From Cheilinus undulatus (taxonomy: Eukaryota > Chordata > Actinopteri > Labriformes > Labridae), in contig NC_054875.1 of NCBI RefSeq assembly GCF_018320785.1, forward strand, positions 29,765,157 to 29,829,156: 64,000 nucleotides of DNA, written 5' to 3'. This document shows positions 1 to 12,798 of the stretch, piece after piece; within the stretch, counting starts at the first letter, position 1, and each line of letters begins with the position of its first letter. A program made the position numbers and the translations under genes. Under the pieces are notes generated by a model. The model saw nothing but the letters and a program-made list of their open reading frames with translations. It made no database searches and was not told the DNA's origin.

Positions 1-24
1 GTTGAGCCCAAATGGAAATGGCGC

Positions 25-339
25 TTAAATGAAAGTTAAAGCAAAAAGATGCGTTAAAAGGTTTGCTCTAAAGGCCTCCACAGAGTCAAGATGTCTGAAA
101 TCAGCAGGTGGGTTTCTCCAGAGGAAAGGGAGCATGATAGGAAAAAGCCCAGCAGCCTGATGACTTCTTTTAACTCTAGGCACAGACAGAAATCCTGTAT
201 CCTCAGAGTAGATAGCGAGGGATGGATTGTAAGGTTTAAGGGGATCAGAAAGGTATGAAGGTGAGAGCCCATTTACAATTCTGTAAGCCATGAGAAGCAC
301 ATTAATGTTTGATATAACATGGATAGAAAGCAAAGCCAT
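25..339 (-). pseudogene. LINE (L2/CR1-like) ORF2 C-terminal fragment
   Basis: An open 104-codon stretch on the minus strand resembles the extreme C-terminus of fish L2-type LINE reverse transcriptases. It has the order NGLSPSYLSDPLKPY, then a VPRVKRSHQAAG segment, then PFLWRNPPADFRHLDSVEAF and a final LLTHLF. In live elements this lies downstream of the RT domain. No RT catalytic block is present and the element runs off the window edge, so this is a 5'-truncated or partial copy. Recognition is by motif memory only. Confidence 0.72.
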
Positions 340-902
340 GGAAGCTTAAACGTGATATTTCCATTAGTCACATGGCAGGACAGAGATCACACATAGTGAT
401 AATTATGGTGTTGTCTAATTTTGTTCCTGTGTTGAAAAGTCATTTTCAAAGTTTTCAAGTTTATTTTGTCAGTAGTGTGTGTGACATGCTGTCATCTGGG
501 TCAGTGCTCAGTGTGTAAAAATTACAACTGCCAGGTAGAAATGGGAAAGACAAAATACTAGCACCAGGGTTTGATAGAGCCCTTAAAGTAAAATCAGTAC
601 AAGCTATGACAAATTGATTAACGTTTTAGCATAATGTGATTTAGAAAAACAAAGAAACATTTGTGGATAAGTTTAAGTCTTTACAACCCCGACACAGCTC
701 TGGCAGATGGCTGTTCGACATGAGTCTGGTCCTGCTTGAGGGTTCTTCCCTTTAAAGGGAACTTTGATCTTAGCACTGGAACTTTGCTAAATTTTGCTAA
801 GTGCTAAGCTCACAGCAGATTCATGTTGGGTCCTTGTCAATGATATAACAAAGAGTACAGTCTGGACTTGGACCTATAATATTACAAAAAAACTGATTTC
901 AA
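340..902. other. AT-rich intergenic DNA, nothing recognised
   Basis: No convincing ORF, splice-bounded exon or repeat with recognisable ends was seen between the LINE fragment and the first Tc1-like relic. Confidence 0.5.
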
Positions 903-1205
903 AGTGACAGCATAAATATTCACCCCCTTCAAAGTGGCAGAGGTCCATCCAATTCCTGCTAGTAGTTTAATAATTAGTGAAATGGGGATCCCATGAGTGC
1001 AGTGAATGTGTCTCAAGTGATTCTAGTATAAAGACACCTGTATCTGGAAGGTCCAGTCACTGGTTAATCAATATTCCTGGCTACCATTACACCATGAAGA
1101 CAAAGCAACACTCCAGGCAACTCAGAGAAAAGGTTACTTAAAAGTGAGAATGTCTCAAGAAGAGTAAAACATCGAAGTGGGTGAATACTTTTCATAGGCA
1201 CTGTA
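903..1205. mobile_element. Internally deleted Tc1-like element, copy A
   Basis: The right end reads gtgaatacttttcataggca followed by ctgta, a typical fish Tc1-like terminal inverted repeat. The left end carries the degraded inverse (ataaatattcaccccc). The interior shares a long near-identical block (gtgtctcaagtgatt ... ggaaggtccagtcactggtt) with copy B at about 8.95 kb, so the two belong to one family. At ~300 bp it is a deletion derivative with no transposase. Confidence 0.75.
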
Positions 1206-3040
1206 TAAGCCACATTCATCTTGCAAAAGTTCTTATTTCAGTATATAACAAGTCAAAATAAGGCCTGAGTATTCAAACACTGATTCCAAAAAGCTGGGAC
1301 GCTGTGCAAAATGTGAATAAAGACTGAAAACAGTGATTTGTAAGTCCTCTTCAACCTAGATTCAATTGAATATAGCACAAAGTCAATATATCTAATGTTC
1401 AGACTGATAGACTTAAGTGTATTTAGAAGTAAACACATTTTGAACACGCTGCAGTCATGAAAATTGGCTTTAAGTCGACCAGTTCCTCAGTCAGATGTGT
1501 GTTTTAACACATGAGCAGCTTTATTGGGTATTTTTACTGCTGGATTTATTGAGTTTTTTGGGGGGTTTGAGGACATTTGTCATCATCTATTTCTCATTTC
1601 TTTAAAACGCCCACTTGTTCTCTTCCCCAGCTTTACTTGTCCTTCCACAGGATTACCTTAAATTTGACTGCTCTAAATCTATTTTGGAGCATGCTTCAGG
1701 TTCTGTGCTTCTTTACATGTAAAGCAACTTATTTTGTTTAACAGGATTGTCACTTTTAATTTGGTCTCCTTTTAGCATAATACTTTGCTGCTCTCCATTA
1801 GAGCAGAACATTTTTGGTGCTTTTGCACATAAGTACAAATGCATTAGTAGTAAGAGCTGGAAAAAAATTTAAATATGCAGGATGATTACAAGACCCTGAA
1901 GTCTTTTTAGGACAGAGGCATTCACAGTGGTGATGCAGTTGCAGCAAATTGTGCCCTTTTGATTCATGTGGTTTCTATTTGTTGTATGTAGCCAGTGACT
2001 GAGCTAAATGCAGCTGTTTAACCTTTGCTCTGTGATGGAATAAAGAGCATGGAATCACAAATTGCTTTATGAGGGAGACATGTTAATACACCACTGTTAC
2101 TGTCACACATGACATGTATGACGACAAACCCAGAGGTTGTAAGTGCACGCAGCAAGCCTGAAGGTGTGTGTTGTATAAGCGCAGACACTTCTAGAGGTGG
2201 CAGATGACTTGCATAACAAACCCGATGTGTGTGTTTCTCTGTGTGTGTGAATGCTTGTTGTGTTCAGGGTTTAAATGCAAACGATCACTGCAGCGTTTGA
2301 GCAAAATGACGCAACACCTCCAATGTATCCGTCTCCTAAAATGGGCCGGATGCATGAGCAAGAGATGAAGTCACTTAATTTAGTTGTTGGCAATGGCATC
2401 AGGAAACATTGACCTTTCGTTGGCTCCTGGGGGCCATGATGTGAGTCACATGACAGCCGGATATTTACAGTGCCTCCTGTCAGTGGCCTTGTCAAATCAC
2501 AGCACACTTCACTGAAGTCTCGTAGGCCTCAGGCTGGACTTCAGCAGCACAGACTGATGCAAAGGTGTTTTTTTCTCCCTCTTATAGCCTGGGCTTGCTG
2601 TGCAACCCTGAATAACATGAAGAAACAAGAGGGCATGAAGGGACATGTGTGTATGTCGGTGTGTGTGTTTGCGACTGTTGTGCGGGTGAGTTTGCACATT
2701 GAAGAAGACGAGAGAGTGAGACATACAAAGGGAGACACACACTGTCTGCAGGACCAATGAATTTCAGGCCAATTTGTCTTCTGAATGAGTCTCTGGAGGG
2801 CATCATTCCCCAGACACTTCTATGAGTTGTATAACAAATAAAACTGTATTTCTGGAGCTACAAGGCTGGAAAGTTGCAAGCAGAGGATATTTTTTTTCAC
2901 TCCACCTGTTTGTCCAGGAGATTAAACAAGCAATGCATGAAATGGCAGCTTAGTTTCACTATTCTGTTTTACTTTGAGGTCTTTTTATGAATGTTTGAAT
3001 CTTATGATGTAGGTCATACTGTTGGACTTTCTTCTATCAG
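1206..3040. other. Intergenic DNA without a recognised gene
   Basis: No supported gene. The part at about 2260-2480 is higher in GC and complexity than its surroundings and not visibly repetitive, so it could be a conserved non-coding element. A GT-rich patch lies near 2225-2260. Open frames around 2470-2800 overlap on both strands, lack family motifs and are treated as chance. Confidence 0.45.
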
Positions 3041-3740
3041 ATTATTTATATGATGCTAAAAACTTGATTTAGCAGATGCATCTTTGGCTGCAATCACAGC
3101 ACTGAGTCTGTGTGGATAATTCTCAATTAGGCTTGCACATCTGGACACTGCAATTTTACTTCATTTTTCTTTGCAAAACGGCTCAAGCTCCGTCAGGTTG
3201 CAAGGGGATCAGGCATGAACAGCCCTTTTAAACTCCAGCCTCAAATTCTCTATTGGATTGAGGTCTGGCCTCTGACTCTGCCACTCCAGAACATTCACCT
3301 TGTTGTCTTCAAACCATTTCTTTGTAGCTTTCACTGCATGCTTCAGGTCATTGTCCTGCTGGAAAAAAATCTTCTCATAATCTATAGTTCTCTTGCAGAC
3401 TGAATAAGATTAACTTTCAGGATTTTCCTGTATTTTTTCGTATTCAGTTTACCCCCTACTTTTACAAGCTATCCAGAGGCATCTGCTGAGAAGCATCCCT
3501 GCAGCATGATGCTGCCACCTCTGTGCTTTACAACAGGGATGGTGTGTTCGTGGTGATGTGTAGTAACACTGCATCTTGTCTGATAGCCAAAAAGCAAATT
3601 GTGAGACTTCTATCACCAATTGGCTGAACTTCTGTTGAAGTAGGCAATTAAAAAGCTCAATCATATAGACCATGATTAATTTATTAAAGTAGTAAAAGGG
3701 TAAAACATCCAAGGGGGTAAATGCTTTAATAGGCACTGTA
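3041..3740 (-). mobile_element. Tc1-like transposon relic, copy C (transposase on minus strand)
   Basis: The right boundary ends with aataggcactgta, the same terminal repeat as copies A and B. Read on the minus strand, the body gives a DD34E transposase C-terminus: VNVLEW, then [10 protein letters not shown] with the catalytic Glu, then FKRAVHA and a tail like VIAAKDAS. The further 3' plus-strand part (around 3495-3525) is the complement of the conserved GGGSIM codons. Stops and frame breaks interrupt the coding region and no left terminal repeat was seen, so this is a dead, probably truncated copy. Confidence 0.82.
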
Positions 3741-4636
3741 TGGTGTAAGTCTGGCTAAAACTGGACTTCTGAAAAAAAAAACTGGCCTATAGGTGTACTG
3801 AGCATGCTCCACAGTTTCCACATTGACCAGGTTGTCAAATGGTCCAAATGTGTAGAAGAAAACCAGGAAGTAAACAAATGAAGGTTTAACGATGTTGAGT
3901 GCTAGAGCAGATAAGGAGACGTCATCCCCGTTTAGACCTTTGACGGATTAACATCTGTTTTGGCATTTGAATGGCCCAGAAGTGGCATTCCTCAATGCTA
4001 GGCATGAGAGCACCTCAAGTGTACTGAGGATGGCTTGATATCTGATGGCATACAGTGAGGTAAAGTGGGGTGAGGTGGTCTGAGTGCCTTATTCAGCCTG
4101 GTTTGGTTTGCTAGTGCAGACACAGCGTGTACCGACACACATTAAATACCCATCCATGAAGTGACATGATCTGTTGTAGTCTACTTTGTTTGTCAGTGTC
4201 AGCCTTAATTGTAGAGATGACTCGTAGTTGCAGCTCTTTTATAGATCTGGATCATGTGGCTCAGCTCAGTAATAAGAGCTGGTCTTTCAGTTCTCATACA
4301 GCACTTCATTTAGTACTATTTTGCCTTTTTATGGCTCTGAAATAACAAAAATGTAAATGAAACTGATTCTCAAAAGGGGCTGGGCCCATTTGATTATATG
4401 AAAGAGTCTACCCTTAGAGCTGACTCATCACAAATTTCACATCATGACTCCCTCATATAACTAGTGGTCTTGAATTGAATTATATTTTCTAACTGGTACT
4501 CCACAAGATTTATTTGCTAAACAATATATCACCATGTTCTTAAAAGCATTTTTTTAAACATGAGGAGGAAAATGTTAAAGTACACATGTTCCTGCTCTCA
4601 CTGAATCCATTGCTCATGATATAAAATTGACTTGGT
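3741..4636. other. Intergenic DNA with a short fragment of a dispersed repeat
   Basis: No gene seen. At about 4225-4330 the sequence (gatctggatcat, gctcagctcagta, agctggtctttcag) resembles the left part of the putative element at 31.5 kb, so it is probably a fragment of the same dispersed family. Confidence 0.45.
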
Positions 4637-4880
4637 AAATGGATTTGAGCTCGTATAGTGCTTTTCTAGTCGTCTGAATACTCGGTGCGCTTTATGATAT
4701 ACTTGTCAATATTGTGTTTGGATTACGGAGTGGGGATGAGGGGACAGGGATGGGGTGGGGGAAGGGCAGGGGAGGGAGAGATGGGGTAGGGTGGAGTGAT
4801 TTTGTTTGTGTGTAAAGCACTTTGTGCTACATTGTTTTGTATGAAAAGTGCTATACAAATAAAGATTGATTGATTGATTG
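4637..4880 (+). repeat. SINE/LINE-tail repeat with G-rich insert and (ATTG)n end
   Basis: It starts with gagctcgtatagtgcttttc, seen again in the SINE copies at 18.3 kb and 51.3 kb. It ends with gtaaagcactttgtgc, aaaagtgctatacaaataaa and a (gatt)n tail, the 3'-end type of fish L2 LINEs and their SINE partners. Between these lies a G-run block (4732-4791). Confidence 0.7.
4732..4791 (+). other. G-run cluster, potential G-quadruplex
   Basis: The plus strand has about ten closely spaced runs of three to five guanines, such as gggg-atga-gggg-aca-ggg-at-gggg. This is well above the four runs needed for the usual quadruplex rule. It lies within a repeat, not at a promoter seen here. Confidence 0.6.
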
Positions 4881-7036
4881 ATTGCTTGATTGGTTGATTG
4901 AAGTCTTAAAGAGGCACCAGTAGCCTCTTCGTTAGTGGCTAATACTCCCCTGATCATCCTTATTGTTGCATAAGTGGAGGACGAGTGAATGCTGATATCA
5001 GGTCGTCACTAAAGACATACTGTTAATTCATAGTATGGATACATACTGTATATAAAGTGGCATCACTTGGGATCCAAATACCCCAACAGCATGAGGTCCC
5101 ATGGTCCTCTCAGCCCAAAATATAACAAATAATGACAGGTCATTTTGTGTTATTAACAAAAGATGTAGGTGACCCAGTTACAGCTTTACCTGTAAAGTAG
5201 AACCTTGATTTTTGCATTTGTGTAGCCCACAATAAGTATAAAAAGAGTTGTTTTATTTCAACTTCCTTTTAATAGCAACATACCACTCAGCAAAAACTAA
5301 AATAGAATTAATAAGTAGAGATGGATGACTCTTCTTCCTCTTTTATGGTCTAATTTCATGGCTTAGGCTGATTGCACTGGTGTATCGTGACACAGAAACT
5401 TGCCTGATGCAGCTTTAAAGCCCACAGTCTGTTCAAAGCTCGGTCAGTATCCCAGAGCTATTTCAAAACATTTTGTCTTGGACACAGCACACAGAGATCA
5501 GAATAGTGCTGGCCAAAAGCGAATACCAGGACAGAGACACAGCACCTAGCTTATCCTGCTAACAGCTCTATAAGGCTGCACTCAGACACAATGATGCTGA
5601 AAGCTAAAAGTCAGAGCGGGATGCTGTGTTCTCCTGGCCAATATCCTCTAAATATGACACATAAATGACACATTTAATATAGATAAACAAGAAATATGGG
5701 GAAGGAGAAGAGGGATGGCATGCACCAAACAGTCTGAAGAATAGGAGTCAAATCTGTCATGAGTGCAGAAAAGACTGTAGCCTCTAAGCATGGGGACAGC
5801 AACCCAAAGTAATCTTTTCAAAGGCTAAAGATTTTGCCGAAGACTAGGATGGATAGGACAAGGAGAAAAGTCCATCTCAGTGTTCCCCTCAGGATACTGT
5901 GTATAGTTGTTGCTGAATTTCAGTGCACATTAAATCTGTCCACCTTGTATGCATAGAAAAAATTCACTGGATTGATGACAACATGCAGGTGGCACAAGAG
6001 GAAAGTTAGTGGTTCACTATCTTGAATGTGTGGAAATCTATTTCACAAATGTTTCATCTGTAAATTAATGGCCATCCATCATGGAATAGTTATTGAGACA
6101 TTTCCCTCTACAAACACTGTTTTGAACTCAACTTGATACTGGAGGTAAGGTCAGACAAATTTAGACTGGATTGTGCTCACATGTTGTATATCAAGATGAA
6201 CATAGTCACGATGATCTCACCGGCTGGTTCCCAAAGCCGTCTTTTGAAGCCCATCTATGGTGTTCCTCATATTGTAATGTCTCAAACTTTTGGTCAAACC
6301 AGTAACCGGCAAAGAGCTGGAGCTGAGTTAGCCTGACGCCTCATGACAAACAGCTACAACCAAGCAGCTACCTCAAGTGTTGATAAGTTAAGCCAATGCA
6401 GGAATGCAAAAAAACTGTAGTTTCTTGACTGTCCACTAGAGGCTGGCTGCAAGAGCAGCAGAGGTCACATACACACCCATTCAAAATGTCTGTTTTTAAA
6501 GCAGCAATAAAGATTTTTACAATATGGTTTTAAAAAAACCCATTGATCCATAAAGCTCATGTTTTACACTACCAGGAGTTTCTTTAAAAAAACAGATCTG
6601 TTTTTGTGTGATGAAGGATAATAGTCCTTTAAACAGTTGCAGAAGGGTTAGGGTTAGGCTTGGGCCTGCCATCACTTGATGAAGTGGGCATGCTTAAATA
6701 TTTATCCATTGTTGCTAGCTGGACCTGCATACCAAATGTATCCTGAGCAAAATGACTGATGTGTAATGAGAGATAGATTTACGTGATATCTTACAATCAT
6801 ATTTGAGTTTTTATGGGCCAAAAGCTGACTTATGTGAGAGTCATTGGTTTAGTATGGTTGTTTCATGGTGCTGTGGTCCCTACATGTATATATTGGATTT
6901 TTAATTACATGGCATTACTTTAATCATTTATTTTGAATTATTTTGTGGACCCCAAGCTGTGGCTCGTGGACCCCCAGGGGTCCCCGGGCCCCAGTTTGTG
7001 AACCACTGATTTAGTGGAATGAACTTGGTATATTTG
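4881..7036. other. Intergenic DNA without a recognised gene
   Basis: No supported exon. At 6950-7015 the sequence (tggacccccaggggtcccc, then gtttgtgaaccactg) looks like the terminal part of an old hAT element whose ends read cagtggttc. The rest is AT-rich and unassigned. Confidence 0.45.
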
Positions 7037-7551
7037 TACAGTGCTTAACAAATTTATTAGACCACCTGTCATATTTGTCTCAGAGACCATCCGGCATCAT
7101 GAAGTGCTTTAATGTAGACTCTTTCGTTTTCAGTAAGCTCTTCACGTTTTACTATTTTGAACAGGAATGAGGAATTTCAAACTGAATTCACTTTTTTATA
7201 CCCAAATTTGAGCCAGCTCACTTCTCTGACAACCACTAAACCTAACTTTTCTGTTCAGGAATGCAAGTAATTAACTGTAATTTGACATATTAATCAAGAA
7301 ATAATAATGTGCTTTACTATTTTTTCAGTTTTGTTGTAAATCAGTAAATTTGAAAATTCATGGATAACAATAATAATTATATTTTAGCATTAAAAATATC
7401 ATTTGGGTTAAAGAGCTTCTACATATTGGTGTATTAACCATTGCAGAAACATAAAAAATGATTTTGGTAATTACCAGTGCTGTTAATTTAGGGCAGCTGT
7501 GGCATAAACCTTACTTTGGGCGGTGGTCTAATAAATTTGTTAAGCACTATA
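7037..7551. mobile_element. TA-flanked Tc1/mariner-type MITE, 515 bp
   Basis: The terminal inverted repeats are about 30 bp and almost identical. The left begins tacagtgcttaacaaattt and continues to attagaccacc. The right is its reverse complement, ending ttaagcactata, with one visible mismatch. The element begins and ends with TA, as expected for the Tc1/mariner target. The interior is AT-rich, has no transposase, and is flanked by unrelated sequence. It is a non-autonomous element with both ends intact. Confidence 0.88.
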
Positions 7552-8872
7552 TATATGTTTAAAAACGTGTTTAATTACCTGAATAAAAAATTCATTTTAA
7601 TTTTAAATTAAAATGACTTATTATACAAACATAAAGAGGGTCTTCCTCCACAGACTCTGCCATCCTCACCACCACGTTTCTACTGATCCACAGAAGGGAC
7701 CAAATAACAGTTCCATGTTGGTTTTCACAGTAACCACCAGAAGTGCTCAGCAAGAAGAAATCAAAAACAGAAAGGATTGTTGTTTTACAGTAAAGTTGGT
7801 ATTGGCAAAATACTGAAATAATTGAATCCATCATGGATGATATATTCTTTTTGTCCTCACAGGCCACCATGATTTTACCAACAAGGTCCGTGAGTAAGTA
7901 AGCTTTTGAATTTAGAATCTGACTGTTGGATGTTGCTGATATTCCCAGTTTTATACACCTATCTCTAAATTCTCTCAGTACTGCAGGGGGAGATTTTCAG
8001 TTAAATATTCTCCTTTTTACTGACTTACCAGAATGCACAGGACAAAACCAGGTAAAAGAGAAGATGTGTCACTACATCCACAAGAGGTGCAAACATTGAG
8101 ACAAACCAAACGTTCCTTCACAAAAGCTTTAATTCTTCTTATTTTTTATGAAAGTTTTTCTGTCTGAGTGCAAAAATGTACTGCTCTGACTTTGATTCAG
8201 CCCAGAATGACTGAAGTATAGATCTTACAGTAGGGTGAACACATTTGGTAGAGGGAAAATTGTGACCTGCTTTTTCCACAGTACGCTACAACAGGGCTGA
8301 CTTTTAAAATGTAATAATGCAGAAGTTATACCGCTGTTCATTTTACTTAGAAATGTCTGAGACATTGTCAGAAACCCTGAGGGCCCACAGATTCCATTTC
8401 AGAGCGCTGCTATTTGAAGGGAAGAGGAGAAGGCAAAGACTCTGACAAATCTAAAATGGGTGTGTGCGCACAGGGAAAATTTCTACCCTGACAGGCAACT
8501 CCTATCACAGTCTACATTTACGTGGCCTTAAAAATACCAGTCAATAAAAAAAGAGTAAATAAACTAGGTAATAATTATCATGTTTAGGACTGTGTGGAAA
8601 TAAGGAGGCAAACCACGCACACATCTTTAGGGTTAACAAGAATGTACTTTCATTTGGGGAAGATGTGCACAGCAAAATTAAAAACATTATGAGTTATTTT
8701 ATACCCAACGAGTATAAAGTCATGTACGTTGGAAATATAAATGATTATGTGACTCTTAATGACAGCTATCTAATTGAGATATTGATAACAAGTAAGAAGG
8801 AAATAATAAGAAACTAGACCAAGTCAGATTGCTGTAAAAATAGCCATAAATTCTACAAAAGTATTTATATAG
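7552..8872. other. Intergenic DNA, nothing recognised
   Basis: Short overlapping open frames on both strands near 7.6-7.9 kb have no recognisable domain. No repeat boundary was seen. Confidence 0.45.
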
Positions 8873-9690
8873 TGTGAAAAAATGGTGGTCCAGCCAATTA
8901 GTGCTAATAGTCTCATTATTAGTGAAACAAAGATCATCTGAGTTCAGTGAATGTGTCTCAAGTGATTGAAGTATAACGACACCTGTGTCTGGAAGGTCCA
9001 GTCACTGGTTAATCAGTATTCCTATTCCTATAGGACACTGATAAAAGAACACTCAAAGTATAAGTCAGGGGATGGATCGGAAAAAAAATGTAATTAAATT
9101 TTGACTACAGTTCACCAAAAGGCATGTGGGAGATGCCATGGTCAAGTGAAGATCTTATGAGACCACAATGGTGTTTTGGTGCACCACCCCAGCTGTGAAG
9201 CATGGTGGTGGCAGCATCATGATGTGGGGATGCTTCTTGGAAGCCCTGGAAGAAAGTATAGAGGGTAAAATGAATGTATAAAAATATAGGAAAACCCTGG
9301 AGGACAATCTTATTTAGTCTGCAAGAGAACTGTGGCTTGAGAGAAGATATATTTTCCAGCAAAAGACTGATCGGAAGCATACATTGAAAGCTGCACAGAA
9401 ATGGTTTAGAGACAACAAGGTGAATGTTCTGGAGTGGCTGATCCTTGTGCAACATGACAGACCTTGAGAAGTTTTGCAAGGAAGAATGGAGTAAAATCGC
9501 AGTGTCTAGATGTGTAAACATGACTTGAGGGAGGGGGAATATTTATGGAATCCCTTATCTGACCATACATATTTTTACCTTAATTGTTTTTTTGTTTTAA
9601 AAAGACAAATTAAATTTACCATAATTGATTATGAAATCAGAAAACGGTAAAACATCCAAGGGAGTGAATACATTTTTTATAGGCACTGTA
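8873..9690 (+). mobile_element. Tc1-like transposon relic, copy B
   Basis: Its 5' block (gtgaatgtgtctcaagtgat ... ggaaggtccagtcactggtt) matches copy A. The middle encodes the degraded transposase core on the plus strand: gcatggtggtggcagcatca matches the GGGSIM motif, and gtgaatgttctggagtggct matches the segment before the DLNP box. The right end is ttttttataggcactgta. Frame breaks and small deletions remove any usable transposase. It is in the opposite orientation to copy C. Confidence 0.8.
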
Positions 9691-12600
9691 TTTGTCACAT
9701 TTCCCCTGAAACTCTTTCTGGATGATAAATCTGGAAACAGAATGTTGACTGTTCCTTTCGCTGCCACACAGAGGAAACACATTTTCTCTTTTGCTTGAAG
9801 GGAACTTCATCAGCCATATATCTGAGAGGAAATCTTCTCTGGGTGTCTCACTGTTATAGAGGTCGGCAGGGTTAGGGGGGAGGTGGGTTCGACTAGGAAG
9901 GGGTGGCAAGCGACTTGGTGGTCCAGTGGGCTGGAAAACGCTGCCCGCTGGCACAGAGTTAGTGAGTGGCTCTATCGTCGGGCGCTGGAGCCAATGTGGC
10001 CACTGCCTCATTAGAGCTCTGATGTAAGGAATGCTGCGTTACACCAAGTGCCCCAACGCAAGGAATCTCAGATAGGATCCGGTGAATGCACTGAAGCAAA
10101 GCGCAGACTATCTTCTTCTCTAAAGCCAAATCCCTCAATTTGGGTTAGACATTGTGTCTGATTAGAAATCTCTAATAAAGCACTCAGTGGACAGGAAGAG
10201 ATGCTTTTATGGTGTGTATCACTCAGTCACATGCAGAGCTTTCACAGCTTGCCACAGGAGCTGCTGACAGGTTGGTCATCAATGAAAGGAGGCAGAGAGA
10301 GAGATGGATGGAGAGGGGAAAGAATAGAGAGAAAGAAAGGGGGGCTGACAGGCTCGGCTCCCCTCCTCCCCTCGGCAATCAAGGAGGTGAGGACGCGGGG
10401 GGGTGTAGGACCTATGCTTCAAGCTCAGCTGCACGTCAACCCAATCATTGTATCAGACGAGTATTTAAATGGACGTGATGTATGCTGTGTATAGTAGATC
10501 TCTACAAATGTAGTCCAGCTGATTCAGTACTGCCAGCATGAGACGTTACACCCCCAGCACTTTGACATATTGCACACTTGGAATCTATAACGTTATCTGC
10601 AGGGAAAGATTTTAGTAGTAGCCTTTTCGGACAGCAAGTCAGTCAAATAACTGTTATTATGTTTGGTAGGAAATTTGTGCACAATGTGCATGATTGCACA
10701 ACTTCAACACACCTAACCTGGTAGGATGGTATAAAAGAAGCCGAATCCAGTATTTATCTAGAGACATTAAAATAATCACAGAACTTGTAGGATTCCTTAA
10801 TTTGCATGCACAGTTCTGCTGCATGAATAGCAATTATTAACCCTGATTGTGACCCCCGTATGTGCGTGCAATTTCCTCTGTGCATGTGTGCAAGAAATAG
10901 AAAATAATACAGTCACTCTGAGGACAAAATGTGGTGGCAGGGAGGCAGAGAGGAAGGTGGAGGGGGGGGAAATAGCCCCGCTCATCTCCTCTCATTTTCT
11001 GCCCGCTTCTACCCAGCAGAGTTTCTATGGCAACCCCTCAAAAGCGGTGTGCGGTGAATTGTGGATTTGAGATGCGCTGTCTGATTGCGCTGTGTGGAGG
11101 AGATGGCTGGCTCTTTCGTCAGCCTTCCTCTGTAAGAGGAAATTGGTGGAGGGCTCCAATGAAACAGCACTCCATATGCTTTCTTTGATGCGTGTGCCAG
11201 TCTTTGGTACTACAGCGTGTGTGTTTATGTGCGTGTGTGGGAGGGGGGGTTCTTCATGTGAAAGCTTTACATTTGAATCTAGTGCCCCCTGCAGAGCTGC
11301 TTGTCACTCTTGGCAGCCAGCAGACTGCACTGAGTGCTCCAACTGAATCTGTCTGGCTGACCCTGTAGACTCATCAGTATGCTTTGGTTTTAGCTGATGG
11401 AGTCTTTGCCATTGATGACGATTCATTTCTGCAGAATACCATGCAGCCATGAGTGTTTGGACTGGGATATTTCGACGACTGACTGAGAAAACACAGAAAG
11501 AAAACCGCCACAAAATCTCAGTTTTGCCTCATGCCCCCCTCTCACTTCCCCTCCCCATCTCAGCGCCTGTCTATCTCCATGGTGAGATGGAGTCACCTGT
11601 CACCTTTGCATGCGACTGATGTGCGATGATGTGAGCATGTCTTTGTCAGGAGCTGTGAGTCTGTTCCTGTGTAATAGTAGGACATGTATGATGTTCAGTT
11701 TGAGCTCCTTCTCTCTCTCTCTGAGTGGCTGTATGATGCTTGTAAGCTGTGCCAGTCCCCATTAGCATCCCATTATAAACCAGCATGATCACTCGTCATT
11801 TAGAATGCCTGCCACAGCATGCTCTGCGTGTGTGCGTGTGTTTGTGTGTGTGTGAGAGAGAGAGGGATAGAAAGAGGGGGAGCTTTTGTGAGAGCACGTG
11901 TGTCAGCGTGTGTGTGATTCACACACTCAAGTGATTGAGATGGCCTTGTTTCAAAGGAGCAGGAAAAAAATGCTGCAAAGTCTTGCGCTGCGTTCAATTC
12001 AATTTGAATGTGTCTGCAAGTGTTTGGTTTGTTTGACCCAGATTTCTCACCTACCCCACTGTTGATAAATTGGATAACCGGAGGCAGCCTTGCGCAACAA
12101 TTTAATTTAGTGGATATATGATAAACAGCACCCTCTGCTGACTGACTCTGGGCTGCACATGAGGACTAAAAATTTTAATCCTCATGAATTATGCAGGGGG
12201 GGAATTACCTGAGATGGGTTCTCTATAGGCTAAATCCTGTGTGTATGATTTCAGTATCATTGTGAGTGTGATGTTGTAAAATGCATGGGGGCTTTGAGTA
12301 AACAAATATTTATGGAAGGTCATATTTTCTTTTTAGAATCAAATTTTGTCACCTTGATTTCTGTGGCTCTTTTTGGTAATTTTTAAATATCTGTTTATCA
12401 GATTTTTAACAGTTTCTCATTATAATAGAAGCAAATTCAAATTTTTAATTTTTGTTTGAATATTAACTCTATTTTTTATTTTTTCACTGAGCCCAAAATC
12501 CCTGGCAGGTCCCCTGTGGATGATTCAGGCAGGGACACTGCCTCTGAAAATAGATGGATGATTATTTTTATTTCTTCAAAAGGCATATTTCACATTATTA

Positions 12601-12700
12601 GAGCAGAAATAAATCATTTTCACTTCTTTTGCATTAAGATTAGTGTAGAAATCTCAAATCTTACTTTTTTCCCTAATTTTTTCTTCACAGATACCAACAT

Positions 12701-12798
12701 AAAAAATCCTGTCAGCTTAATAAAATGCATTTTAGAATAAGATAAACTTAAAAAATCCTGTCAGCTTAATAAAATGCATTTTAGAATAATATAAACTT
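12701..12798. repeat. Two-copy 49-bp tandem duplication
   Basis: The unit starting aaaaaatcctgtcagcttaa is directly repeated head to tail (12701-12749 and 12750-12798). Only one mismatch is visible (gataaact versus tataaact), which indicates a recent duplication. Confidence 0.92.

Noticed and set aside
6643-6660. Telomere-like gggttagggttagg
   Set aside because: Only two units; expected by chance in 64 kb.
6950-7015. hAT end calls based on cagtggttc-type sequences (also 16.4, 16.8 and 54.2 kb)
   Set aside because: Single degraded ends without partner ends or target duplications, so not listed as separate elements.
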